The notes under the pieces are model-generated. The model saw nothing but the letters and a program-made list of their open reading frames with translations, made no database searches and was not told the DNA's origin. This document shows, in pieces, positions 44,201 to 52,709 of a stretch of DNA of 64,000 bases. The translations under genes were made by a program, and so were the position numbers. Every line of letters begins with the position of its first letter. Within the stretch, counting starts at the first letter, position 1. Source of the stretch: Ruegeria_B marisflavi (GTDB lineage Bacteria; Pseudomonadota; Alphaproteobacteria; Rhodobacterales; Rhodobacteraceae); contig NZ_JAOVQN010000005.1 in the NCBI RefSeq assembly GCF_025673445.1, forward strand, positions 1 to 64,000. The letters are read 5' to 3'.

Positions 44201-44249
44201 GTACAAAACGGTCAATTGCCACTCTAGACCCGGTACAAAACGGTCAATT
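44201..44249. repeat. Pair of 17-bp direct repeats, 32-bp period
   Basis: GTACAAAACGGTCAATT occurs at 44201-44217 and again at 44233-44249, exactly 32 bp apart (about three helical turns), in the gap between two convergent genes and touching the usg stop. On the minus strand each copy reads AATTGACCGTTTTGTAC. No other gene is seen in this gap. Confidence 0.7.
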
Positions 44250-44518
44250 CAGTGTAACCGGAACTCTCCCACCACGTTGCGCCATTCCCCCGGAGAGATC
44301 ATCTTTCGATGGGTAAACCGCACCGAATGCAGCGGCCCGTCGATCTCGCGCTGCCAGAATTCGATGAAACCGAACAGTTTCGGATGATCTGGTGCAAGGT
44401 CGTAATCCTGCCAGACAAAGGTATTCAGCACATGGATATGGTCCGGCATGTGATAAAAGAATTCCGCCGTCGTCAGCCCATATCCCTTCAGCATCAGCTC
44501 GGTTTCTGTTGCGCCCAT
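44249..44518 (-). CDS. usg: Usg family protein
   Basis: An 89-residue protein matching the alphaproteobacterial Usg family: LMLKGYGLTTAEFFYHMPDH, FVWQDYDLAPDHPKLFGFIEFWQREIDGPLHSVR. The family is named for a gene next to aspartate-semialdehyde dehydrogenase in some species; its biochemical role is unknown. Monocistronic, divergent from gyrA; its stop lies within a direct-repeat element. Confidence 0.85.
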   Translation of the reverse strand: MGATETELMLKGYGLTTAEFFYHMPDHIHVLNTFVWQDYDLAPDHPKLFGFIEFWQREIDGPLHSVRFTHRKMISPGEWRNVVGEFRLH

Positions 44519-44635
44519 TTTGAACCTCCAGTTGCCCTCGGTTCATTCAGGATGCCTGATTCTAATAAAAAATCCATAAAAACAGTATGTTGGCACTTTG
44601 ATACCGTGGCTGCCAGCCTAATTTCGCTCCATGCA

Positions 44636-44665
44636 TTGCACCTTATGTACGGGGTCTGTTAAGAT
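44636..44665 (+). promoter_or_regulatory. Probable gyrA promoter
   Basis: TTGCAC (44636-44641) and TAAGAT (44660-44665) are 18 bp apart, a fair sigma-70 match, about 44 bases upstream of the gyrA start in the gap that divides it from usg. Confidence 0.5.
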
Positions 44666-44709
44666 GCGCCCACAATATATAGAACCTGCACAAGAAACGG
44701 GCAGTTTAC

Positions 44710-47451
44710 GTGAGCGATACGCCAGAAACCCCTGAAAACGAAGACGAAAAACCGCGAGCGCGCAGCGCCTATGTGGGGCCGACCGTCTCCATCGAATCCG
44801 AGATGCGCACATCGTATCTCGATTATGCGATGTCGGTCATCGTCAGCCGTGCCATTCCCGATCTGCGCGACGGGTTGAAACCGGTGCACCGGCGCATCCT
44901 CTATGCGATGCATGAAACCGGCAACACCCACGACAAATCCTATCGCAAATCGGCCCGTCCCGTCGGCGACGTCATGGGTAAGTACCACCCCCACGGCGAC
45001 AGCGCGATCTACGACGCCCTCGTCCGAATGGCCCAGGATTTCTCGATGTCCCTTCCGCTCCTCGACGGCCAGGGCAACTTCGGCTCGATGGACGGCGACA
45101 ACCCCGCCGCCATGCGCTACACCGAGGTTCGGATGGACAAGCCGGCCGCCTTCATGCTGGCGGATATCGAGAAAGAAACCGTTGATTTTCAAGACAATTA
45201 CGACGGCAAGGATCGTGAGCCCACGGTTCTTCCGGCGCGGTTTCCGAACATGCTGGTCAATGGCGCGGGCGGCATCGCCGTTGGCATGGCGACCAATATC
45301 CCACCCCATAACCTGGGCGAAGTGATCAATGCCACGCTGGCGCTAATCGACGATCCGGACCTGACCAGCGAACAGCTGATTGACTATGTGCCCGGCCCCG
45401 ATTTCCCCACCGGCGGTGTCATGCTGGGCCGCTCAGGTGCACGCAAGGCTTATCTGGAAGGGCGCGGCAGCGTCATCATCCGCGCCAAGACGCGCGTCGA
45501 GGAACTGCGCAAGGACCGCTACGCCATCATCGTCGACGAGATCCCCTATCAGGTGAACAAGGCCACAATGATCGAAAAGATCGCCGAGGCGGTGCGCGAG
45601 AAACGCATCGAAGGCGTCGCCCATGTGCAGGATGAAAGCGACCGCAACGGCGTGCGCGTGGTGGTCGAACTGAAACGCGACGCGACTCCCGAGGTGGTGC
45701 TGAACCAGCTTTATCGCTTTTCGCCGATGCAGACCTCGTTCGGCTGCAACATGCTGGCGCTGAACGGCGGTCGTCCCGAGCAGCTGACGCTGAGGCGTTT
45801 TCTCACGAGTTTCATAGACTTCCGCGAAGAAGTTGTTGCGCGTCGCACCGCCTATGACCTGCGCAAGGCGCGCGAGCGCAGCCATGTCCTGTGCGGCCTG
45901 GCGGTAGCCGTTTCCAACGTGGACGAAGTGGTCGCAACCATCCGCGCCTCGGCCGATGCTGCGGACGCGCGCGAGAAACTGATGACCCGCCGTTGGCCCG
46001 CCGCCGAGATCGCCGGTTACCTGCGGCTGATCGACGATCCGTTGTCGCGGATGAACGAGGACGGCACCTATAACCTGACCGAGGTACAGGCCCGCGCCAT
46101 CCTTGACCTGCGCTTGCAGCGCCTGACCCAGCTGGGCGTCAAGGAAGTCACCGACGAGCTGGAAGTTCTGGCCGGCAAGATCAAGGAATACCTTGAGATT
46201 CTGGGGTCCCGCGAGCGTATCATGGGCATCATCGCCGATGAGCTGCGCGAAGTGAAAGACGCTTTTGCCGTGCCCCGCCGCACCGAGATCGTCGACTGGG
46301 CCGGTGATCTGGACGACGAGGACCTGATCGAGCGCGAGGACATGGTGGTGACCGTGACTTCGGGCGGCTACATCAAGCGCACCCCGCTGGCCGATTTCCG
46401 CGCCCAGAAACGCGGCGGCAAGGGGCTGAGCGGCATGCAGACCAAGGAAGAGGACGTGGTCACCACCCTCTTTGTGGCCAACACGCATACCCAGCTTCTG
46501 TTCTTTACCACCGACGGCATGGTCTACAAGCTCAAGACCTGGCGCCTGCCGCAGTCGGGGCGTACCGGCAAGGGCAAGGCCATCGTCAACATCCTGCCGA
46601 TCCCGACCGGGGTTTCGATTGCCGCGATCATGCCGGTGGATGTAGACGAGGAACATTGGGACGACCTGCAAATCTTCTTCGCCACAAGTGCTGGAGATGT
46701 GCGTCGTAACGCTTTGAGCGACTTCACAAATGTGAAACGGAACGGCAAGATCGCCATGAAGCTGCCCGAGGGCGTGGAACTGGTGAACGCGCGCATCTGT
46801 TCCGAAGATGACGATGTCATGCTGGTAACCGATGCCGGCCGCGCCATCCGCTTTCCGACCACCGAGGTGCGGGTGTTCAAGGGCCGCGATTCCACCGGGG
46901 TGCGCGGTGTGCGCCTGCTGAGCGGCGACAAGGTGGTGTCGATGTCTGTTATCCGTCATTTCGACGCCGAACCCTGGGAGCGCGCCGAGTTCATCAAGCG
47001 GTTCCGCACCATACTGGGCGCCGAAATGGACGACGACACAACGGAGTCCGACGAGGATGCGGTCGAAGGCGAAGGCGTGCTGACCGACGAGCGCTATCAG
47101 GAGATGCTGGACGCGCAGGACCTGATCCTGACCATCACGGTCAGCGGTCTGGGCAAGCTGTCTTCCTCGCATGACTATCCGGTGCGTGGGCGCGGTGGCC
47201 AGGGGGTCAAGGCGATCTCGGCAGGTCCGCGCGGTGGCACGCTGGCGGCCTCGTTCCCGGTCCTGATGGACGACCAGATCATGCTGGCCACCTCGGGCGG
47301 CCAGTCGATCCGGGTTCCGGTTGACGGGATCTCGTTCCGCTCGCGCAGCGCAGGCGGCGTGCGGGTGTTCAACACCGCTCAGGGCGAACAGGTGGTCAGC
47401 GTCGCCCGGATTGCGGAACAAAATGACGAGGACGAAGACGGCGACGAGTGA
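44710..47451 (+). CDS. gyrA: DNA gyrase subunit A
   Basis: A 913-residue breakage-reunion subunit that introduces negative supercoils together with GyrB. The quinolone-region KYHPHGDSAIYDALVRMAQD is wild-type, with S98 and D102 at the positions of E. coli Ser83 and Asp87, and the catalytic tyrosine is Y137 in AAMRYTEVRM. The GyrA box is near the C-terminal propellers (QKRGGKGLSG). GTG start. About 38 residues longer than the E. coli protein, mostly an N-terminal charged tail and an acidic insert near residue 780 (DDDTTESDEDAVEGEG). Confidence 0.97.
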   Translation: MSDTPETPENEDEKPRARSAYVGPTVSIESEMRTSYLDYAMSVIVSRAIPDLRDGLKPVHRRILYAMHETGNTHDKSYRKSARPVGDVMGKYHPHGDSAIYDALVRMAQDFSMSLPLLDGQGNFGSMDGDNPAAMRYTEVRMDKPAAFMLADIEKETVDFQDNYDGKDREPTVLPARFPNMLVNGAGGIAVGMATNIPPHNLGEVINATLALIDDPDLTSEQLIDYVPGPDFPTGGVMLGRSGARKAYLEGRGSVIIRAKTRVEELRKDRYAIIVDEIPYQVNKATMIEKIAEAVREKRIEGVAHVQDESDRNGVRVVVELKRDATPEVVLNQLYRFSPMQTSFGCNMLALNGGRPEQLTLRRFLTSFIDFREEVVARRTAYDLRKARERSHVLCGLAVAVSNVDEVVATIRASADAADAREKLMTRRWPAAEIAGYLRLIDDPLSRMNEDGTYNLTEVQARAILDLRLQRLTQLGVKEVTDELEVLAGKIKEYLEILGSRERIMGIIADELREVKDAFAVPRRTEIVDWAGDLDDEDLIEREDMVVTVTSGGYIKRTPLADFRAQKRGGKGLSGMQTKEEDVVTTLFVANTHTQLLFFTTDGMVYKLKTWRLPQSGRTGKGKAIVNILPIPTGVSIAAIMPVDVDEEHWDDLQIFFATSAGDVRRNALSDFTNVKRNGKIAMKLPEGVELVNARICSEDDDVMLVTDAGRAIRFPTTEVRVFKGRDSTGVRGVRLLSGDKVVSMSVIRHFDAEPWERAEFIKRFRTILGAEMDDDTTESDEDAVEGEGVLTDERYQEMLDAQDLILTITVSGLGKLSSSHDYPVRGRGGQGVKAISAGPRGGTLAASFPVLMDDQIMLATSGGQSIRVPVDGISFRSRSAGGVRVFNTAQGEQVVSVARIAEQNDEDEDGDE

Positions 47452-47470
47452 CAAGGCCGGAACAGTCGGA

Positions 47471-47500
47471 AAAAGGCGCGGGACACCGCGCCTTTTCTTT
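47471..47500 (+). terminator. Intrinsic terminator after gyrA
   Basis: An 11-bp perfect stem (AAAAGGCGCGG/CCGCGCCTTTT) with loop GACA and a following CTTT run, 20 bases past the gyrA stop. Confidence 0.88.
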
Positions 47501-47569
47501 TGCCCTTAACCTGTTGGCAATTGCTGTTGCGGCAATCTGGCCCGAACGGTCACAGGGGACGGTCCGGCC

Positions 47570-47920
47570 ATGAACCTTTATCACTGCGCGATAGATCTGA
47601 AACACGAGGCAAAGGCACTTGCCTTTGCCGCCGCCGTCGATCACTGGATGGGATATCTGCGGACGCGCGGAGTGATCCGTTCCTGGCGTCTGATGCGGCG
47701 CAAGCTGAACCTGGCCGCCGACAGCTGCCGCGATTTTCTGCTGGAGATCGAGTTTGACGACATGACTCAGCTGGACCGCGCCTTTCGGGTGCTGGGCGAG
47801 CATGACGAAGAGGTCGAGCGGCTTTACGGCGCGGTCAGCGCCTTGATCGCACGATCTGAATTCGGCCTCTACCGCCCCTTCCCCGATCCCGAGCGAGCCG
47901 AGCGCATGGCGCTGCTTTAG
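47570..47920 (+). CDS. Conserved hypothetical protein, 116 aa
   Basis: A soluble alpha/beta protein: MNLYHCAIDLKHEAKALAFAAAVDHWMGYL..., ending GLYRPFPDPERAERM. The pattern of a dimeric barrel (beta strand with Cys/Asp, helix with H-W-M-G-Y) is that of the small DUF6614-like family found in roseobacters; assignment from memory only. Its stop overlaps the convergent MAPEG gene by 4 bases. Confidence 0.7.
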   Translation: MNLYHCAIDLKHEAKALAFAAAVDHWMGYLRTRGVIRSWRLMRRKLNLAADSCRDFLLEIEFDDMTQLDRAFRVLGEHDEEVERLYGAVSALIARSEFGLYRPFPDPERAERMALL

Positions 47921-48381
47921 AAAAGCACCGCCCAAAGAACATAAAGTGCCATGAAGATCACGATCAGGGATCCGATCGTGTAGAACGTCGCCCGGACATC
48001 GTGGGTCTGCTTTGTGGCATAGGCCAGTGCATGGGCAACCCTTGCGGCAACGAAACCGTACATCAGGCATTGGGCCAGCCAGAGCGGCGGCGAAACGATG
48101 ACCATGAGAAAACCCGCCATCCAGAACCCTGGAATGTTTTCCAGATCGTTCCGATGCATCCGCCGGGATCGGTCGACATAATCATCGGTATCGAGTTGTT
48201 GCGGACGCGGGTTAGGGTTCAGCGGTGTCTTGCGCAGGTCCTCGGGGCTGACAAATCCGCCATCCACACGCATCATGCGATAGACGGTCATCCAGCCCTG
48301 CCCCATGAGCTTGAGCACCAAAAGTGACGAGGCGATGGCATAGGTCACAAAGACCGGGTTGCTCAGGTTGATTCCGTCCAT
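47917..48381 (-). CDS. MAPEG-family membrane protein
   Basis: A 154-residue four-helix protein (MDGINLSNPVFVTYAIASSL..., LENIPGFWMAGFLMVIVSPP, ARVAHALAYATKQTHDVRATFYTIG). The R..HRNDLENIP and RVAH motifs match the MAPEG family of membrane-bound glutathione-linked enzymes (microsomal GST-like). It is convergent with, and overlaps, the plus-strand gene by 4 bases. Start at 48381 taken for the hydrophobic helix register; upstream codons are excluded. Confidence 0.82.
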   Translation of the reverse strand: MDGINLSNPVFVTYAIASSLLVLKLMGQGWMTVYRMMRVDGGFVSPEDLRKTPLNPNPRPQQLDTDDYVDRSRRMHRNDLENIPGFWMAGFLMVIVSPPLWLAQCLMYGFVAARVAHALAYATKQTHDVRATFYTIGSLIVIFMALYVLWAVLF

Positions 48382-48464
48382 GGGCGTGTCCCTCCGATCG
48401 GAACAGCATAGCACGAAATGACACGGCCACCGTCGTCCCGGCGGCCGCCCGATGATTTGTTGGG

Positions 48465-49946
48465 TCAAAGCCCGTAGAGCGCGCCGAACTTCGCTTCGAG
48501 ATAGTCGAGCAGCGGCTCGGGACCGGGTTCCATTCCACTGGCCCGTGCGATGACTTCGCGCGGCTCATACAAACCGCCATGGCGCTGGACGTTTTCCGCC
48601 AGCCAGCCGGTGGCACCCGAGGTATCGCCCAGGGCCAGTTGATCCTCCAAATCCGGCACCGCTTGCCGCAGCGCCTGGTAAAGGCAGCCGGCATAGACAT
48701 TGCCCAGGCTGTAGGTCGGGAAATACCCGAACAGCCCCTCGGACCAGTGCACATCCTGAAGGCACCCGTTCGATGGCTTGTCGATCGGATAGCCGAAATC
48801 GGCCTCGAACCGGTCATTCCAGGCGGCTTCCAGATCGCACACAGCCAGATCGCCCGACATCAGCGCGCGCTCCAGTTCGAACCGCAGCATGACATGCAGG
48901 TTGTATTGCACCTCGTCCGCCTCGGTCCGGATGTATCCCCGATGCACGGTGTTTACGGTGGCAAAAAAGGCATCCGGCCCCTCGATGCCGAAATCGCCGA
49001 AGGCCTCGCGCATCTGGCCATACATCCAGCCGGTAAAGGCACGGCTGCGACCCAACTGGTTCTCGTAGATCCGGCTCTGGCTTTCGTGCACCCCCATTGA
49101 GACGCCCCGCCCCAGCGGGGTCAGCAGGAAATCCCTGCTGATATTCTGCTCATAGGCGGCATGACCGACCTCGTGAATGGTGGAATAGAGGCAGTTGAAC
49201 GGGTCAAGCGGATTGGTGCGCGTTGTGATGCGCACGTCCATTCCTGAACCGGAACTGAATGGATGCACCGCCTTGTCCACGCGCCCGTGCTGCATGTCAT
49301 AGCCAAAGGCCCGGGCAAGTTGGCGGCTCAGCTTCATTTGCCCGGACTCGTCGAAACTGCCCTCCAGCGCCTTTGGGGCCGGACGGTCCAGAACCGCCGC
49401 GCGCAAGTCCACCAATCGCGGCCGCATCGCATCGAAAATCGCCGCAATTTGCGCCCCGGTGGTTGCGCGCTCGTAATCCTCGACCAGCGCGTCATAGGGG
49501 TCGCCGTCGTCGGCCAGCGCCTGGGCCTCTTGCCGACGCAGCGCAACCACCTCCTCAAGCACGGGCAGAAAGGCCGCCACGTCCTCATCTGCACGGGCCT
49601 GCGCCCAGATGCCATGCGCGCGCGTGGTGGTCCGGGCAAGCGCCCGGGCCAGATCGGCAGGCACCTTGGTCGCCCGGTCATAGGCGCGCCGGATCTCGCG
49701 CAGCTGAGCCGCGCCGATGGGATCAGGGGCCTCGGCAGCCGCCAGCCATTCCGCCACCCGCGGATCGCAGCGGCGGGCATGAAGGATCGCGGCCATGGCC
49801 GCCTTTTCCTCGCCCCGTTGCAGTGCCGCGCCTTTCGGCATCATGGTTTCCTGATCCCAGCCCAGCCGCCCGGCCACCTGTCCCAGGGCCGAGGTTTCGC
49901 GCTGAAAGGTCATCAGATCGTCAAATGCGGTCATGGCTCTGGTCAT
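48465..49946 (-). CDS. Carboxypeptidase M32 (Taq-type)
   Basis: A 493-residue zinc metallocarboxypeptidase of family M32. The active site is STIHEVGHAAYEQN (HExxH), upstream of GVHESQSRIYENQLGRS, which holds the third ligand Glu; DVRITTR and YPIDKPSNGCLQDVHWSEGLFGYFPTYSLGN complete the family pattern. It trims C-terminal residues from peptides in the cytoplasm. It follows ctaA with a 4-base overlap, so they are co-transcribed although unrelated. Confidence 0.94.
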   Translation of the reverse strand: MTRAMTAFDDLMTFQRETSALGQVAGRLGWDQETMMPKGAALQRGEEKAAMAAILHARRCDPRVAEWLAAAEAPDPIGAAQLREIRRAYDRATKVPADLARALARTTTRAHGIWAQARADEDVAAFLPVLEEVVALRRQEAQALADDGDPYDALVEDYERATTGAQIAAIFDAMRPRLVDLRAAVLDRPAPKALEGSFDESGQMKLSRQLARAFGYDMQHGRVDKAVHPFSSGSGMDVRITTRTNPLDPFNCLYSTIHEVGHAAYEQNISRDFLLTPLGRGVSMGVHESQSRIYENQLGRSRAFTGWMYGQMREAFGDFGIEGPDAFFATVNTVHRGYIRTEADEVQYNLHVMLRFELERALMSGDLAVCDLEAAWNDRFEADFGYPIDKPSNGCLQDVHWSEGLFGYFPTYSLGNVYAGCLYQALRQAVPDLEDQLALGDTSGATGWLAENVQRHGGLYEPREVIARASGMEPGPEPLLDYLEAKFGALYGL

Positions 49947-51085
49947 CCCCTGACAGAGGTGGCAATCGGATAGGCACAGAGGAACCGCGCCCGCAGGATC
50001 AGGACAAATACCGCAACCGCCATTAGCTGGTGCACGATGGCGATATGAAGCGGCGCGGCATTCAGAACTGTCACGATCCCCAGCACCACTTGCAACAACA
50101 GCGCCGCAAATGCCGCGTTAAAGGCAAACCGCGTTTGCGCATGCGCGCTGCGGCGCCCCCGGAGCCAGGCCATGATGCCATAAGCCAGCAACAGATAGCC
50201 CGCCATCCGGTGAATGAACTGCACCAAACCCGGGCTTTCGAAGAAGTTGCGCCAAAGTGGCGTCAGCTCGGTGGCGTCCGGCGGAAAGAATTGCCCCGCC
50301 ATCAGCGGCCAGTCGACAAAGTTCCGACCCGCGTCGATGCCCGCCACCAGCGCGCCGATCAGGATTTGCAGAAACGCAAAATGCATCCAGCCAGTCGCCA
50401 GGCCAAACAGCCTTGTTTCCTTGGCGCGGCGGGCCTGCATCAGATCCCGCTCGCTGCGCCCCAGGGCCATCATGTACCAGGCCAGAAGCCCCAGGATCAC
50501 AAAGGCCAGCCCCAGATGTGTTGCTAACCTGTAGGAGGCGACGGACGTCATCTCCTCTCCCTGTGTGACCCCGGAACTGACCATCCACCAGCCAATCGCG
50601 CCCTGGATCCCGCCCAGAGCCCCCGGCAGCAAAAGGCGCCCGTGCCATCCGGCCGGTATTTTCCGGGCGATCAGGAAGCCCGCATATCCCAGTGCCCAGA
50701 CCAGCCCGATCACGCGGCCCAGCTGGCGATGCCCCCATTCCCACCAATAAATCGACTTGAAGTCGCCCAGCTCCATCCACTGGTTTTGCAGGCGCCATTG
50801 ATCGATCTGCTTGTACTTGTCGAATTCCGCCTGCCATTCGGACTCGGACATCGGGGGCAGCGCCCCGGTGACAGGCCGCCATTCGGTGATCGACAGACCG
50901 CTGTCGGTCAGCCGGGTCAACCCGCCCACCACGATCATCGCCACCACCAGCGCGAAGAGAACCATCAGCCAGGCGCGGATGGCGCCGCGCGCGCCGCCCC
51001 GGCCCCGGTCGATCATGCCGGGCTGCGCCGCCGTCTTGCGGGTGTCGCCGGATACCTCTTCAAAGATGCTGCGCTTGCCGCTCAT
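49943..51085 (-). CDS. ctaA: Heme A synthase (CtaA/Cox15)
   Basis: A 380-residue inner-membrane protein with eight hydrophobic segments that converts heme O to heme A for aa3-type cytochrome oxidase. Key blocks: VVGGLTRLTDSGLSITEWRPVTGALPP near the first helix, EWGHRQLGRVIGL, SYRLATHLGLAF, LVQFIHRMAGYLL and VHQLMAVAVFVL, providing four heme-ligand histidines. The start MSGKRSIFEEVSGD is typical. Overlaps the M32 gene start by 4 bases. Confidence 0.95.
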   Translation of the reverse strand: MSGKRSIFEEVSGDTRKTAAQPGMIDRGRGGARGAIRAWLMVLFALVVAMIVVGGLTRLTDSGLSITEWRPVTGALPPMSESEWQAEFDKYKQIDQWRLQNQWMELGDFKSIYWWEWGHRQLGRVIGLVWALGYAGFLIARKIPAGWHGRLLLPGALGGIQGAIGWWMVSSGVTQGEEMTSVASYRLATHLGLAFVILGLLAWYMMALGRSERDLMQARRAKETRLFGLATGWMHFAFLQILIGALVAGIDAGRNFVDWPLMAGQFFPPDATELTPLWRNFFESPGLVQFIHRMAGYLLLAYGIMAWLRGRRSAHAQTRFAFNAAFAALLLQVVLGIVTVLNAAPLHIAIVHQLMAVAVFVLILRARFLCAYPIATSVRG

Positions 51086-51154
51086 GCCATCCTCATTTTC
51101 TCGTCTTGCCGCCTGCAAGCTAGGGTGCGCGCGCGACAAGGTCCAGCGCCCCGC

Positions 51155-51901
51155 TCAGCCGCGATCCTTCCAACGGACCATCTGCCGCATGATCCCATGC
51201 AGCATCTGGACATCGGCGCGCGTCATGCGCATCCGGCTCCAGAGGTTACGCAGGTTCTGCTTCATGCCTTCGGCCTTGGTTTCCGGAAAGAAGAACCCGG
51301 CCTCGGTCAGCCGTTCCTCGTAGTGTTCGGCAAGTTTCTCGATCTCCAACCCTGTCGCCCAATCGCCCTTGGGCCCGGGGTCGTCAGACACATGCATGAC
51401 ATCGCCGGTCTGTCGCATCCACTCATAGGCCACAAGCAGCACACATTGCCCAAGGTTGAGAGAGGCATATTCAGGATTCACCGGCACCGTGATGATCGCA
51501 TTGGCGCGCGCGATATCCTCGTTTTCCAAGCCCGCGCGCTCCGGCCCGAACAGCACGGCCACCTTTTCCCCTGCGGCCACCTTCTCGGCGGCAAGCTGCA
51601 TCGCGCGCTCGGGGCTGAACACCGGCTTGGTCATTTCGCGCGTCCGCGCGGTGGTGGCAAAGACGTAAGTTCTATCTGCCAGCGCCCCCGGCAAATCGCT
51701 GTACAGCTGCGCCTCGTCCAACAGCCGTCCGGCCCCCGACGACATCGCCACTGCCCGGCTGTTGGGCCAGCCGTCGCGCGGATCGACGATCCGCATCCGG
51801 TCCAGCCCGAAATTCCACATCGCCCGCGCCGCCGCGCCGATATTCTCACCCATCTGGGGCCGTACCAGCACGATTTCGGGTTGGGCCTTGTCGCTTGGCA
51901 T
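51155..51901 (-). CDS. TrmJ-like SPOUT RNA 2'-O-methyltransferase
   Basis: A 248-residue SpoU-type methyltransferase with the trefoil knot motifs IVLVRPQMGENIGAAARAMWNFG, VAVLFGPERAGLENEDI and YASLNLGQCVLLVAYEWMR. TrmJ methylates position 32 of tRNA; the C-terminal segment (MRMTRADVQMLHGIMRQMV) is the TrmJ-specific helical tail. Target by homology only. Leftward, after a gap of 69 bases from ctaA. Confidence 0.88.
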   Translation of the reverse strand: MPSDKAQPEIVLVRPQMGENIGAAARAMWNFGLDRMRIVDPRDGWPNSRAVAMSSGAGRLLDEAQLYSDLPGALADRTYVFATTARTREMTKPVFSPERAMQLAAEKVAAGEKVAVLFGPERAGLENEDIARANAIITVPVNPEYASLNLGQCVLLVAYEWMRQTGDVMHVSDDPGPKGDWATGLEIEKLAEHYEERLTEAGFFFPETKAEGMKQNLRNLWSRMRMTRADVQMLHGIMRQMVRWKDRG

Positions 51902-51972
51902 GTCTTTCCTCCAAAACTCCGCCCCGCTCTATCGCCCGAGGCCGGCCTGGGCAAGACCGCAGGCCCCGCCTC

Positions 51973-51993
51973 TTCATTTCGCCAAAAATACTC
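51973..51993. repeat. Dispersed extragenic repeat, copy 2 (partial)
   Basis: TTCATTTCGCCAAAAATACTC matches the 5' half of the elements at 87-147 and 59213-59272. It lies in the gap between the divergent trmJ-like and thiE-like genes. Confidence 0.4.
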
Positions 51994-52088
51994 AGGCCTA
52001 CCGCAACGGCGCAGCGTTCCCTTTCCCGATATTCCCATTCCTCGTCCGATCGGCTAAACCGGCCGAAACCCAGACCAGAGGCACCGCC

Positions 52089-52709
52089 ATGGACACCCCC
52101 GAGCAGCCGCAGCTTTACCTGATCACACCGCCGAGCCTCGATCTCGAGAGTTTTCCCGACCAACTCGCGCGCGTCCTCGACAGCGCCGAAATCGCCTGTA
52201 TCCGCCTTGCGCTCGCCACCCGCGACGAGGACATGATCGGCCGGGCGGCGGATGCCTGCCGCGAAGTGGCCCATGCGCGCGACGTGGCGCTGGTGATCTC
52301 GGATCATGTTCTGATGGCGCAGCGCTTTGGCCTTGATGGCGTGCATCTGTCGGACGCGGCCCGTTCGGTCCGCGCCGCCCGCAAGGAACTTGGCCCCGAT
52401 GCCATCGTCGGCAGCTTTTGCGGAACCTCGCGTCACGACGGCATTTCCGCTGGCGAGGCGGGCGCGGATTACGTCGCCTTCGGCCCCGTCGGCACACATG
52501 CGCTGGGAGACGGCAAGATCGCCGATCAGGACCTGTTCCAGTGGTGGTCCGAGATGATCGAGGTTCCCGTGGTCGCCGAAGGCGGGCTGACGGCGGAACT
52601 GGTCGCGGCCCTGGCCCCCCGGACCGATTTCTTTGGCATCGGAGAAGAAATCTGGTCGGCTGAAGATCCGGTTTCAGCCCTTGCTGCGCTCACCTCGGCG
52701 CTGCGCTAG
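52089..52709 (+). CDS. Thiamine-phosphate synthase-like protein (ThiE family)
   Basis: A 206-residue TIM-barrel protein. It shares ThiE features: LYLITPPSL near the start, VISDHVLMAQRFGLDGVHLSD (phosphate-binding), IVGSFCGTSRHDGISAGEAGADYVAFGPVGTHA and VVAEGGLTAELV. ThiE couples HMP-PP and THZ-P to thiamine phosphate. The classical ThiE has QxxK residues that are not clear here, so it may be a paralogue. It is convergent with the HupE/UreJ gene, overlapping by 4 bases. Confidence 0.75.
   Translation: MDTPEQPQLYLITPPSLDLESFPDQLARVLDSAEIACIRLALATRDEDMIGRAADACREVAHARDVALVISDHVLMAQRFGLDGVHLSDAARSVRAARKELGPDAIVGSFCGTSRHDGISAGEAGADYVAFGPVGTHALGDGKIADQDLFQWWSEMIEVPVVAEGGLTAELVAALAPRTDFFGIGEEIWSAEDPVSALAALTSALR

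Noticed and set aside
45433..47454. A 673-codon open frame antisense to gyrA
   Set aside because: GC-rich codon bias leaves the opposite frame open; the translation is His/Arg-rich with no domain and runs the whole length of gyrA.
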